A DNA stretch of 64,000 nt from a bacterium (GTDB taxonomy: Bacteria; Bacillota; Bacilli; Lactobacillales; Streptococcaceae): positions 186,001-250,000 of the forward strand of contig CAJNCP010000001.1 of NCBI GenBank assembly GCA_905221295.1. Reading direction: 5' to 3'. Of the stretch, positions 26,224-34,426 are shown one piece after another. Position 1 is the first letter of the stretch; each line of letters starts with the position of its first letter. The translations under genes were made by a program, and so were the position numbers. A model generated the notes under the pieces. The model did no database searches, was not told where the DNA came from, and saw nothing but the letters and a program-made list of their open reading frames with translations.

Positions 26224-27228
26224 TTATTTCTTAAAGCTGAGGACTGTTTTTCCACGTGAGCGACCATTAGCTACCTTGTCTAAGGCGCTATTTACCTTTT
26301 CAAATGGATAGACTGTATCGATAGAGGGTTTGATTTCTAATTTACTAAAGAGGTCAGCTATCTCTTGTAATTGAGCGCCGTTGCTTTCTACAAAGATAAA
26401 ATGGTAGTGAGCGCCGTATTTGTCAGCCATCTTATCAAATTTGCGACCTGCTAAGCCAAGAATAATCTGTTTCCATTTTGGTAGATTCATACGTTTGGCA
26501 AAGGCACCGTTTGGCATGGCACGAAGGGACACAAGGTGACCACCTTTTTTCATAATAGACATTTGTCTTTCAGTTTCAGCCCCACCAAGAGTATCTATAA
26601 CATAATCCACTTGCCTAACAGTTTTTGTATAATCCTCTGTTTTGTAATCGATAAAGCGGTCTGCTCCGAGGTTCAATACACGCTCAGCGCTATCTCCAGA
26701 ACCGTTGGTAATGACCTTCAAACCTTTGGCTTTGGCAATCGGAATGGCCATTCCACCGACACCTCCAGTACCACCAGAGATAAAGATAGTCTTGCCAGCT
26801 TGAGCGCCCATGAGGTCAAGAGCCTGCATGATAGTCAAGGCAGTAAGAGGAACAGTAGCAGCTTCCTCGTCTGATAGATAGTCTGGAACCTTGGCTAGTG
26901 CCTGACTATCGACAGCTACGTATTCTGCAAAGGCGCAAATATGGTCAAGCGGTAGACGTCCAAAGACACGGTCCCCTACTTGAAAGTTCTCGACCTTCTT
27001 GCCAATGCTTGCAACGATTCCAACAACTTCATTACCTGCAGTTTGAGGGAGCTTGTAAGGGACAATCATCTTGACCTCTCCACGAGAAATCATGTTATCC
27101 AGAGAATTGACACCAGCTGCAGAGACTTTGACTAAGACTTGTTTGTCTGTAATACTTGGTTTAGCGACTTCTGTGATGTTCAGTGTGATATTGTTTTTGT
27201 TATAAGTAGTATGTTGTGCGACTTTCAT
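26224..27228 (-). CDS. Zinc-less medium-chain dehydrogenase (quinone oxidoreductase-like)
   Basis: A 334-residue MDR-family NAD(P)H-dependent oxidoreductase. It has an N-terminal GroES-like catalytic domain (GVNSLDNMISRGE; PQTAGNEVVGIV) and a Rossmann domain with IFISGGTGGVGGMAI near residue 150. The structural-zinc cysteine cluster is absent, which places it with quinone/zeta-crystallin-type reductases. It follows an Rrf2-type regulator and is preceded by a clear 25-bp palindrome, a probable operator. It is the first structural gene of an operon with two broken downstream genes. Confidence 0.85.
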   Translation of the reverse strand: MKVAQHTTYNKNNITLNITEVAKPSITDKQVLVKVSAAGVNSLDNMISRGEVKMIVPYKLPQTAGNEVVGIVASIGKKVENFQVGDRVFGRLPLDHICAFAEYVAVDSQALAKVPDYLSDEEAATVPLTALTIMQALDLMGAQAGKTIFISGGTGGVGGMAIPIAKAKGLKVITNGSGDSAERVLNLGADRFIDYKTEDYTKTVRQVDYVIDTLGGAETERQMSIMKKGGHLVSLRAMPNGAFAKRMNLPKWKQIILGLAGRKFDKMADKYGAHYHFIFVESNGAQLQEIADLFSKLEIKPSIDTVYPFEKVNSALDKVANGRSRGKTVLSFKK

Positions 27229-27260
27229 AAGTTTCTCTTTTCTTTTTTAATACGATTCAA

Positions 27261-27285
27261 TATACTTGCATCTGATACAAGTATA
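27261..27285 (-). promoter_or_regulatory. Operator 1 of the Rrf2-type regulator
   Basis: A 25-base palindrome whose arms TATACTTG and CAAGTATA are perfect and whose interior (CATCTGATA) is nearly so. It lies between the regulator gene and the dehydrogenase gene and shares 11 of 16 core positions with the site upstream of the regulator. Confidence 0.7.
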
Positions 27286-27319
27286 TGTTGTTTCCAATAA
27301 AAACTGACTTGCTATCAAA

Positions 27320-27751
27320 TCAGTTTCGGACTTGTTTGGCTTGTTTATATAAATTGTCAATGACATCTTCTAAAGTTTGATTTGCTAATTCCTTCTCTAG
27401 TTGAGATTCGGCACTAGCGAAAAGCGGTGAAACTGCTCCTTGGATATGTTTTCCAACGGGGCAATCAGGGTTGCTATTTTGGTGAACAGGAAATAAGCTA
27501 ATATGATTGATTTCTTGAGTTGCATAATAGATCTCAAGTAAAGTCATTTCCTTTGGAGATTTACTGAGTTGATAGCCGGTTTTTCCTTGCTGGGAACTAA
27601 TCAAGCCTGCATTTTTCAAAAGGGCAATCACCTTTCGAATGTAACTAGCATTGGTCCCAACACTGGTAGCCAGTGCTTGAGAACTTAGGGTTTCCTTGCT
27701 CTCGCTAATCATTGTTAGGATATGTAAAGCAACTGAGAATTTTGTATCCAT
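27320..27751 (-). CDS. Rrf2-family transcription regulator
   Basis: A 143-residue winged-helix regulator: FSVALHILTMI, then LSSQALATSVGTNASYIRKVIALLKNAGLI (DNA-binding helix) and GYQLSKSP. Only one cysteine (PDCPVGKHIQ) is present, so it cannot hold the three-Cys Fe-S cluster of IscR/NsrR; a single-Cys redox or electrophile sensor is possible. It heads the oxidoreductase operon, and matching palindromes lie in its own promoter and before the next gene, which suggests autoregulation. Confidence 0.85.
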   Translation of the reverse strand: MDTKFSVALHILTMISESKETLSSQALATSVGTNASYIRKVIALLKNAGLISSQQGKTGYQLSKSPKEMTLLEIYYATQEINHISLFPVHQNSNPDCPVGKHIQGAVSPLFASAESQLEKELANQTLEDVIDNLYKQAKQVRN

Positions 27752-27768
27752 ATAAACTCCTTTAGTTA

Positions 27769-27803
27769 ACCTGTATCTAGCACAAGAACAAGTATATCAC
27801 AAT
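27769..27803 (-). promoter_or_regulatory. Promoter and operator 2 of the Rrf2-type gene
   Basis: On the minus strand TTGTGA, 17 bases, then TAGATA with an upstream TG form a promoter. The element CTGTATCTAGCACAAG at 27771-27786 overlaps the -10 box and resembles the core of operator 1, so binding would block transcription. Confidence 0.6.
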
Positions 27804-27943
27804 TAAAAAGAAAAGCAAGACTTTTGTTTTTAATTTTAAATAATTTTTTGAAGAGTGTCATAAGATTAAAGATGTCTGGAAAGGGTGTTCGCAACATTAT
27901 TTCTTGACGATCTTTTGGTAGAATAAAAGTAGGGAGGATACAA

Positions 27944-27967
27944 AAAAGCCTTGAAACCAAGGCTTTT
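27944..27967 (-). terminator. Terminator after tRNA-Lys
   Basis: AAAAGCCTTG pairs with CAAGGCTTTT around 4 bases, with a T-run on the minus strand, 15 bases after the tRNA. Confidence 0.9.
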
Positions 27968-27981
27968 CCTGTTGATTTAGA

Positions 27982-28054
27982 TGCCCCCTGCAGGGCTCGA
28001 ACCTGCGACCCATAGATTAAGAGTCTACTGCTCTACCAACTGAGCTAAGGAGGC
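27982..28054 (-). tRNA. tRNA-Lys (anticodon CTT)
   Basis: A 73-base cloverleaf: acceptor GCCTCCT/AGGGGGC with discriminator A, D-arm GCTC/GAGC, anticodon stem GTAGA/TCTAT with loop CTCTTAA (anticodon CTT), T-arm GCAGG-TTCGAGC-CCTGC. CCA is not encoded. It lies directly downstream of the 6S RNA gene and ends at its own terminator, so the two may share a transcript. Confidence 0.96.
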
Positions 28055-28061
28055 AAAGAAA

Positions 28062-28250
28062 AAGCTGTATTGGTGCCGAAACTTCACGGTTTGTATTGAA
28101 CCCGCGCAATTAAGCAGGTGGGCAACTCGCTCTAACTGAAGCTGTTTCCGTGTGAGACGGCCTACATGCTGTTAGAAGACTTTTGTTTCCCTAATAATAC
28201 AAAAAATAGTCGGTCAACACTTAAGTGTGAAGTCGTACACCACAGCGTTT
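28062..28250 (-). ncRNA. ssrS: 6S RNA
   Basis: About 190 bases that form a long imperfect rod. The ends pair as GCTGT(G)GGTG..CGACTTCAC with GTGAAGTTTCGGCACC..ACAGC, and the middle is an open, A/T-rich bubble (TATTATTAGGGAAACAAAAG). The form and length fit 6S RNA, which mimics an open promoter and traps the housekeeping RNA polymerase. The position between rarA and tRNA-Lys is, as far as I recall, also that of 6S in pneumococcus. A promoter sits just upstream. No covariance search was possible. Confidence 0.75.
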
Positions 28251-28260
28251 CTATGTTTAT

Positions 28261-28288
28261 ATGATACCACTTTTTCAAAAAAAATCAA
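28261..28288 (-). promoter_or_regulatory. Promoter of 6S RNA
   Basis: Minus-strand TTGATT, 16 bases, TATCAT. A start point near 28253 agrees with the 5' end of the paired structure. Confidence 0.6.
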
Positions 28289-28317
28289 GAGGAAAATGCA
28301 ATTATTTGAAAAGGATT

Positions 28318-29589
28318 TCACAAGTCCCGTAATTTATCAATGGTTTCCTTGCGTTGCGCCAAAGCCCGTTCGTATTTGCCAGTATCTTCCGGAGTGAAGT
28401 AGTGCTGGTCTTTGATTTTTTCTGGCAGATAGTCTTGCTTGACCCAGTTTCCAGGATAGTTGTGCGGATAGAGATAGTTTTGCGCATTCCCAAGTTCCTT
28501 GCTTCCACTGTAGTGTCCATCGCGCAGGTGTCGTGGAATGGGCAAGTGACCTGATGTTTTGAGGTCAGCAAGAGCCTTATCCATAGCCACATAGGCTGAG
28601 TTGGATTTGGGAGAAAGGGCCAAATCAATCACCACATTGGAAATGAGGATGCGAGCTTCGGGGAATCCAATCTTTTGAGCAGCATCTAGAGCAGTTACGG
28701 TATGAATCTGGGCTTCAGGATTGGCCAAACCGATATCTTCATAAGCAATAACAGTCAAGCGACGAGCGAGACTAGGAAGATCCCCAGCCTCAATCAAGCG
28801 GGCTGCGTAGTGGAGACTGGCATCGACATCCGAGCCGCGGATGGATTTTTGCAGGGCAGAAAGGACATCATAGTGCCCATCCCCGTCTTTGTCCATGGTA
28901 ATGTAACTCCTCTGCAGGCTATTTTCCATGATATCAAGAGTGATATGGCGGATACCCTTGTCATTCTCAGGAGTGGAGAGAACAGCCAAGTCCAGTGAGT
29001 TAAAGGCAGAACGCAGGTCTCCGTTTGTAGAGGTTGCGATGAAATCAAGGACATCCTCATCTAGTTCTACTGGGAAATCAAAACCACGCTCAGGGTCAGT
29101 TAGGGCGATTTGAATCGCTTCTTTGACATCTTGATTGGACAAGGGTTCGAGTTCAAAAATCTGGACACGGCTACGGATGGCAGGAGTGACAGAAAAGAAG
29201 GGATTTTCAGTCGTAGCGCCAATCATGATGACCAGACCACTTTCCAAGAGTGGCAGAAGAAAGTCTTGCTTGGTCTTATCGAGACGATGAATCTCGTCCA
29301 GTAACAGGACTAATCCTCCAGAGAATTTAGCCTCTTCAGCGATTTCTTGGAGACGTTTTTTACTATCAACAGTGGCATTGAAGGTCCGAAAGGCATACTT
29401 GGTCGTTCCAGCGATGGCTGAGGCAATACTGGTTTTGCCGATTCCTGGAGATCCGTAGAGAATCATGGAGGACAGACGATTGGCTTCCACCATGCGACGG
29501 ATAATTTTTCCTGGTCCGACCAGATGCTTCTGACCGATGACCTGGTCGATGGTTTTTGGGCGCATGCGAAGCGCGAGATTGTCTGGCAT
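28318..29589 (-). CDS. rarA: Replication-associated recombination protein A
   Basis: A 423-residue AAA+ ATPase of the RarA/MgsA/WRNIP1 family, acting at stalled replication forks. Walker A is ILYGSPGIGKTSIASAI, Walker B is LVLLLDEIHRLDKTKQD, sensor 1 is MIGATTENPFFS, and the C-terminal tetramerisation region includes ARRLTVIAYEDIGLANP and LPIPRHLRDGHYSGSKELG. An ATG at 29607 is in frame, but AAAGGA precedes the ATG at 29589, giving MPDNLALRMRP. It is followed by the 6S RNA gene. Confidence 0.94.
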   Translation of the reverse strand: MPDNLALRMRPKTIDQVIGQKHLVGPGKIIRRMVEANRLSSMILYGSPGIGKTSIASAIAGTTKYAFRTFNATVDSKKRLQEIAEEAKFSGGLVLLLDEIHRLDKTKQDFLLPLLESGLVIMIGATTENPFFSVTPAIRSRVQIFELEPLSNQDVKEAIQIALTDPERGFDFPVELDEDVLDFIATSTNGDLRSAFNSLDLAVLSTPENDKGIRHITLDIMENSLQRSYITMDKDGDGHYDVLSALQKSIRGSDVDASLHYAARLIEAGDLPSLARRLTVIAYEDIGLANPEAQIHTVTALDAAQKIGFPEARILISNVVIDLALSPKSNSAYVAMDKALADLKTSGHLPIPRHLRDGHYSGSKELGNAQNYLYPHNYPGNWVKQDYLPEKIKDQHYFTPEDTGKYERALAQRKETIDKLRDL

Positions 29590-29704
29590 AGCAGTCCTTT
29601 CTAACATGGATTTTCTGATGTATATGTGGTAAGATGGTAGTATCTATTTTAGCATATTTCCGAGCAATCGGGGCGATTAAAGAGTCGCATAGAAAGAGGA
29701 CAAA

Positions 29705-30175
29705 ATGGCAACATACGGATTTTTAGATGTTTTAGAGGAAGAATTGGAGAAGAACTTTCCCTTTGACTTTGAGATTAGTTGGGACAAACGCAACCACGCG
29801 GTTGAAGTGAGTTTTCTCTTGGAAGCACAAAATGCTGCAGGGGTGGAGATGGTGGACGAGGACGGAGAGGTGTCATCAGACGACATTCTCTTTGAGGAAG
29901 CGGTACTCTTTTACAATCCTGCCAAGTCAACCGTCAATGAAGAAGACTATCTGACTGTCATCCCTTACCTGCCTAAAAAAGGTTTTTCACGTGAGTTTTT
30001 AGCTTATTTTGCCCTTTTCCTTAAAGATACTGCCGAGGTTGGGCTGGATGCGCTCATGGACTTTTTGGAAGATCCAGAAGCAGAAGAATTTGTCATGGAA
30101 TGGAACCAAGAAGTATTTGAAGAAGGAAAAGTTGGCTTGGAAGAAGGAGAGTTTTATCCTTATCCGAGATACTAG
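29705..30175 (+). CDS. DUF3013 family protein
   Basis: A 156-residue, very acidic cytoplasmic protein. FDFEISWDKRNHAVEVSFLLE and VIPYLPKKGFSREFLAYFALFL are the recognisable DUF3013 segments of streptococci and lactococci. No function is known. AGAGG precedes the ATG. It is probably cotranscribed with the membrane-protease-like gene 20 bases downstream. Confidence 0.75.
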   Translation: MATYGFLDVLEEELEKNFPFDFEISWDKRNHAVEVSFLLEAQNAAGVEMVDEDGEVSSDDILFEEAVLFYNPAKSTVNEEDYLTVIPYLPKKGFSREFLAYFALFLKDTAEVGLDALMDFLEDPEAEEFVMEWNQEVFEEGKVGLEEGEFYPYPRY

Positions 30176-30194
30176 AGACTAGGGGAGAAAGTAT

Positions 30195-31256
30195 ATGAAG
30201 AAAATAGGCTTGTCTTTTATTTCTGGTCTGTCCTTTGTTTTTTTAATGCTGGGATTTGTTTTTGGGACGATTGCCTTTAAAGAGCTAGATTTCTCGTTAG
30301 TCTTTGTTCCAGGCTATCTATTTACTTTTTTCAGCATTTATCTGATATTTATCCTTCATGAGCTAGGTCATGCATTTTGCGGTTACCTGACAGGCTATCG
30401 CCTGGTGGCTTTTGGATTAGGAAACTTTCTTTTGACCAAAAAGTCAGGCAAGTTTCATCTGAGTCGAACAGCCGTTCTGAAAAATGTTGGTGCTCAGTAT
30501 ATTGGATTAAAAGAAGATGAAAGTGATCAAAGGATCATCCTGATGCTTGCAGGAGGCTTGATTGTCCATCTTGGTTTGATTTTATTGGCGCTATTGTATG
30601 GAATTTTGACAGCTAACTGGTATTTTGCAGCTACTTGGATTTGTCTAAATCTATCTTTTCTTCTCATCAATGCTAAGCCAGTTGGGATTACCGATGGAGC
30701 GAAAATCTGGGAATTGCTACAACACCCTGAAAATACCAAATACGCCTACTCGGTGTTGAGGCATTCTGCCCAGACCTTGCTAGCTCCTCAAGAGTATGAT
30801 TTGAAAGACTTTATCATTCCTGTTGATGAGGATGCAAGAGGGAGTTTTGCTGAAAGCATTCAGATTTTTCAGGGACTAGTTTTCATATTCGATGGTCAGA
30901 TAGAGACTGCCAAAAAACACTTTCAGTCTTTATTAGATAAAACAGACAATCCGATGTCTCAAACTCTTTCCCAATTATACCTTCTCCAAATTGCCTTGCT
31001 TGAAAGGGATTATGAGAAAGCAGAAGAATATGCAAGTAATCGAGGAGTCAAGTCCTTCTTATCTCTAAAAATGGCAGATACGCAGATAATGCAAGCCTGG
31101 TACCAATTTCTGGTAAAGAAAGATATGGATCAGACTGACAAGGCTATAAAAATTGCTAGAAAAAACATGGTGACCAGCCGTTTGGTGCGGGATGAGAAAC
31201 GTTATTATGAAAACTGGTTAGCAGAGTTGGAGAAAGAATTATCCGAAGGAGTCTAA
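30195..31256 (+). CDS. M50-like intramembrane metalloprotease with helical repeat tail
   Basis: A 353-residue protein with membrane segments at about 7-28, 38-62, 117-138 and 143-162. The zinc motif HELGH is at residues 55-59 within the second segment, and NAKPVGITDGAKI at 161-173 fits the third-ligand motif of site-2 proteases (NxxPxxxxDG). From about residue 180 the protein is soluble and helical, with TPR-like pairs (AESIQIFQGLVFIFDGQIETAKKHF; YEKAEEYASNRGV). Site-2 proteases cleave membrane-bound regulators or signal peptides; the target here is unknown. It sits between DUF3013 and NUDIX genes and starts after GGGGAG. Confidence 0.7.
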   Translation: MKKIGLSFISGLSFVFLMLGFVFGTIAFKELDFSLVFVPGYLFTFFSIYLIFILHELGHAFCGYLTGYRLVAFGLGNFLLTKKSGKFHLSRTAVLKNVGAQYIGLKEDESDQRIILMLAGGLIVHLGLILLALLYGILTANWYFAATWICLNLSFLLINAKPVGITDGAKIWELLQHPENTKYAYSVLRHSAQTLLAPQEYDLKDFIIPVDEDARGSFAESIQIFQGLVFIFDGQIETAKKHFQSLLDKTDNPMSQTLSQLYLLQIALLERDYEKAEEYASNRGVKSFLSLKMADTQIMQAWYQFLVKKDMDQTDKAIKIARKNMVTSRLVRDEKRYYENWLAELEKELSEGV

Positions 31257-31257
31257 T

Positions 31258-31686
31258 ATGGAAATAGAAATTTCTGATTTTACAGGTTGCAAAATTGCCC
31301 TCTTTTGTGGTGATAAGCTCCTAACTATCTTACGCGATAATAAATCAGGTATTCCATTCCCTAATACCTGGGAACTGCCAGGTGGTGGCCGTGAAGGGGA
31401 TGAAAGTCCTTTTGAGTGCGTGGCGCGTGAAGTTTATGAAGAACTGGGGATTCGTCTGACTAAAGATTGTCTGATTTGGAGTAAGGTGTATCCAAGTATG
31501 CTTTTTGAGGGGAAGGAGTCCGTCTTTCTAGTTGGCAAGTTGGCTCAGGAACAATTTGACAAGATTGTCTTTGGTGACGAAGGACAGGGATACAAACTGA
31601 TGAGTATTGAGGAATTTCTTGGCTCAGATAAGGTTGTACCCCAGTTGCAGGATAGAGTGAGGGATTATTTGGAGGAAATAAAATGA
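31258..31686 (+). CDS. NUDIX hydrolase
   Basis: A 142-residue protein with a full Nudix box: GGGREGDESPFECVAREVYEELGI, which fits GX5EX7REUXEEXGU. It hydrolyses a nucleoside diphosphate linked to another group; the substrate cannot be told from sequence. It starts one base after the upstream protease-like gene with GAAGGAG as ribosome-binding site, and its last codon overlaps the next gene by 4 bases, so the genes form a tight operon. Confidence 0.88.
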   Translation: MEIEISDFTGCKIALFCGDKLLTILRDNKSGIPFPNTWELPGGGREGDESPFECVAREVYEELGIRLTKDCLIWSKVYPSMLFEGKESVFLVGKLAQEQFDKIVFGDEGQGYKLMSIEEFLGSDKVVPQLQDRVRDYLEEIK

Positions 31687-32051
31687 TTTTTGCAATTGCA
31701 ACAACGACGTTAAATAAGGAAGTTAAACGCAAACTAAAAACTGGACAATATTCTAGAGAAGAAGCTACATTCATCTATATGGAATATTTAAAGTTAAAGA
31801 AGCAGAGAGAAAGTGGTACGAAAGTAGCTGGGATTTCTATGGCTGTTATTTGGGTATTAATGCTTGTTATACCCTTACTGAGTGGTAGAGGTCTCGTACT
31901 GCCCCTTTCAGTATATTTTTTATTTTTGATACTGTTTGCAGGAATTGTTCTATTTGTTTATTATCTTATGTTTGGTATTTTTAAACAGCAGATTCATAGC
32001 GCAATGAAAGAACACTATACAGATGTGATTGAGGAATTTGAGGGTCAGTAA
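31683..32051 (+). CDS. Small membrane protein of unknown function
   Basis: A 122-residue protein with a soluble N-terminal 50 residues containing TTLNKEVKRKLKTGQYSREEAT, then two hydrophobic segments (about 51-70 and 76-98) and a short acidic tail. It has no recognisable family. It overlaps the NUDIX stop by 4 bases (ATGA), so it is cotranslated with it. Confidence 0.6.
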   Translation: MIFAIATTTLNKEVKRKLKTGQYSREEATFIYMEYLKLKKQRESGTKVAGISMAVIWVLMLVIPLLSGRGLVLPLSVYFLFLILFAGIVLFVYYLMFGIFKQQIHSAMKEHYTDVIEEFEGQ

Positions 32052-32109
32052 AACAGCGTGTGGAAGAGCATAGGAAGCGAGTTGAGAGAATGAATTTGGA
32101 GGTATTAGT

Positions 32110-32583
32110 ATGATTCAGATTATCCGAGCAGGAGCAGAGGATTTAGAAACCGTAATTGCAATTCAAAGAGCTAGCTTTAAGGCTGTCTATGAAAAATACC
32201 AAGATGAGTATGATCCTTATCTCGAGGATCGTGAACGAATCAAGTGGAAATTGGTTGAGCGTCCTAATAGCTATTACTACTTTGTGAAAGAAAAGGACGA
32301 AAATATCGGATTTTTACGAGTTCAGACCAATGAAGAATTGACGGAGGCTTGGTTGGGAACGGCAGCGATTTTGCCCCAGTATCAAGGAAAAGGTTATGGT
32401 TCTGAGGGATTGAGATTGCTGGAAAAGGAATTTCCGACGATTAAGCAGTGGGATTTATGTACGGTATTACAGGATGCGGGCATGGTCGCTTTTTATGAGA
32501 AAAATGGTTACCATCAAACTCATATCGAGCCTGAAAAAGAAGGTATGGATATGGTTTACATGAATAAAATGATTGATAAATAG
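32110..32583 (+). CDS. GNAT-family N-acetyltransferase
   Basis: A 157-residue GNAT protein: IQIIRAGAEDLETVIAIQ at the start, acetyl-CoA loop in AAILPQYQGKGYGSEGLRLLE (QGKGYG) and the terminal strand MVAFYEKNGYHQTH. The acceptor is unknown. GGAGG precedes the ATG. It ends the small operon before the structured leader of prmA. Confidence 0.88.
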   Translation: MIQIIRAGAEDLETVIAIQRASFKAVYEKYQDEYDPYLEDRERIKWKLVERPNSYYYFVKEKDENIGFLRVQTNEELTEAWLGTAAILPQYQGKGYGSEGLRLLEKEFPTIKQWDLCTVLQDAGMVAFYEKNGYHQTHIEPEKEGMDMVYMNKMIDK

Positions 32584-32635
32584 AAAGGATGGTTCGGTTA
32601 AATTTCTAAACTGAACCCGCCCTAAACACTGTGCC

Positions 32636-32720
32636 AAAAAGATAAACTTCTCTTAGACACAAGCGTCTTCAGAGAGTTTCCTATTTTGGTTTTGTGTTTT
32701 ACGGGCTTGGTATCTTAATT
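32636..32720 (+). ncRNA. Structured leader element, copy C (directly before prmA)
   Basis: AAAAAGATAAA at 32636, then a stem CTCT-AGAC/GTCT-AGAG, TTCCTATTTT at 32678 (42 bases from the start) and TATCTTAATT at 32711-32720, ending exactly at the prmA ATG. The preceding GAACCCGCCCTAAACACTGTG also resembles the bases before copy B at 6440-6460. No normal ribosome-binding site precedes the prmA start, so the element may itself govern translation. Confidence 0.5.
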
Positions 32721-33671
32721 ATGGAAACATGGCAAGAGTTAAAAGTTACAGTGAAGCGCGAGGGAGAGGAGCTGGTCTCCAATCTCTTGATTGAGTTAGG
32801 GGCGCAAGGTGTTGCGATTGAAGATAGTATGGACTATGTGGGGAATGTCGACCGTTTTGGTGAGATTTTCCCAGAGGTTGAGCAACAAGAAGAAATCATA
32901 GTGACCGCCTACTATCCGAATACGGTTGATGTAGCAGTGGTTGAGGCAGATTTGCAGGCTCGCCTAGCAGAATTGACAGATTTTATGGATTTGGGAGATG
33001 TCAAGATGGGTACAACAGCCTTGGCTGAGGAAGACTGGGCAGACAACTGGAAGAAATATTATGAACCAGCTCGCATCACTCATGATTTGACCATCGTGCC
33101 ATCATGGACAGACTATGAGGCGACTGCGGGAGAAAAGATTATCAAGCTGGATCCAGGCATGGCTTTTGGTACTGGGACGCATCCAACGACCAAGATGAGC
33201 CTCTTCGCCTTGGAGCAGGTCCTTCGTGGGGGGGAAACGGTTTTAGATGTGGGGACTGGATCAGGTGTCCTTTCTATTGCCAGCTCGCTTCTGGGTGCTA
33301 AGGAAATCTTCGCCTATGACTTGGATGATGTGGCAGTTCGGGTGGCTCAGGAAAATATTGAACTTAATCCTGGCATGGAAAACATCCACGTTGCTGCTGG
33401 AGATTTGCTCAAGGGTGTGGAGATTGAGGCAGATGTCATCGTGGCTAATATCTTGGCGGATATTCTCATTCACCTGACAGAGGATGCTTATCGCTTGGTC
33501 AAGAATGAAGGCTACCTGATTATGAGTGGGATTATCAAGGACAAGTGGGATATGGTGCGCGAGTCAGCTGAGTCAGCTGGATTTTTCCTTGAAACTCACA
33601 TGATTCAAGGGGAATGGAATGCCTGTGTCTTTAAGAAAACCAAGGATATTTCTGGTGTGATTGGAGGCTAG
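32721..33671 (+). CDS. prmA: Ribosomal protein L11 methyltransferase
   Basis: A 316-residue S-adenosylmethionine-dependent enzyme that trimethylates ribosomal protein L11. It has an N-terminal substrate-recognition domain ([17 protein letters not shown]), the [11 protein letters not shown] linker, and a SAM-binding domain with [25 protein letters not shown] and VANILADIL. The frame is open to 32694, but the ATG at 32721 gives the family start. A conserved structured element ends at the start codon. rsmE follows immediately, as in other streptococci. Confidence 0.96.
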   Translation: METWQELKVTVKREGEELVSNLLIELGAQGVAIEDSMDYVGNVDRFGEIFPEVEQQEEIIVTAYYPNTVDVAVVEADLQARLAELTDFMDLGDVKMGTTALAEEDWADNWKKYYEPARITHDLTIVPSWTDYEATAGEKIIKLDPGMAFGTGTHPTTKMSLFALEQVLRGGETVLDVGTGSGVLSIASSLLGAKEIFAYDLDDVAVRVAQENIELNPGMENIHVAAGDLLKGVEIEADVIVANILADILIHLTEDAYRLVKNEGYLIMSGIIKDKWDMVRESAESAGFFLETHMIQGEWNACVFKKTKDISGVIGG

Positions 33672-33672
33672 C

Positions 33673-34416
33673 ATGCAACAGTATTTTGTCAAAGGTAGTG
33701 CAATCTCTCCTGTGACCATTGAAGACAAGGAAACCAGCAAGCATATGTTTCAGGTTATGCGCTTAAAAGAAGATGAAGAGGTGACCTTAGTATTTGATGA
33801 TGGCATCAAGCGTTTGGCGCGCGTGCTGGATGTAGAAGCTCGTCAGTTTGAGTTGGTTCAAGAATTAGCTGACAATGTGGAACTGCCAATCCAAGTGACT
33901 ATCGCATCAGGTTTTCCTAAGGGAGACAAGCTGGAGTTTATCACTCAGAAAGTAACAGAACTCGGTGCCAGCCAAATCTGGGCCTTTCCTGCCGAATGGT
34001 CCGTTGCTAAGTGGGATGGTAAGAAATTGGGTAAAAAGGTTGAAAAACTAGAAAAAATCGCCCTTGGAGCAGCAGAGCAAAGCAAGCGTAATCTGATCCC
34101 AAGTATCAAGCTTTTTGAGAAAAAAGCAGATTTTCTAGCCCAACTGGACCAGTTTGACTCTATCATAGTGGCCTATGAAGAATCAGCAAAAGAAGGGGAA
34201 GCCGCTGCGCTACTGCAAGTAGTTTCTGGTCTTGAAAAAGGAGCCAAATTGCTCTTTATCTTTGGCCCAGAAGGCGGTCTCTCACCTGCAGAAATTGAGA
34301 GTTTTGAAGCTAAAGGAGCCGTTTTGGCAGGCCTAGGTCCTCGTATTTTGCGAGCAGAAACAGCGCCGCTTTACGCCCTATCAGCCCTTAGTGTTTTAGT
34401 AGAATTAGAGAAATAA
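33673..34416 (+). CDS. rsmE: 16S rRNA (uracil-1498-N3)-methyltransferase
   Basis: A 247-residue SPOUT-class methyltransferase. The N-terminal PUA-like domain is followed by the knotted domain with TEFVTELGASQIWAFP-like sequence (here KVTELGASQIWAFPAEWSV), LLFIFGPEGGLSPAEIE and LGPRILRAETAPLYALSAL. It methylates U1498 in the small-subunit decoding region. A TTG at 33661 is in frame, but GGAGG lies 5 bases before the ATG at 33673. It is coupled to prmA. Confidence 0.96.
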   Translation: MQQYFVKGSAISPVTIEDKETSKHMFQVMRLKEDEEVTLVFDDGIKRLARVLDVEARQFELVQELADNVELPIQVTIASGFPKGDKLEFITQKVTELGASQIWAFPAEWSVAKWDGKKLGKKVEKLEKIALGAAEQSKRNLIPSIKLFEKKADFLAQLDQFDSIIVAYEESAKEGEAAALLQVVSGLEKGAKLLFIFGPEGGLSPAEIESFEAKGAVLAGLGPRILRAETAPLYALSALSVLVELEK

Positions 34417-34426
34417 GAGGAAGAAA

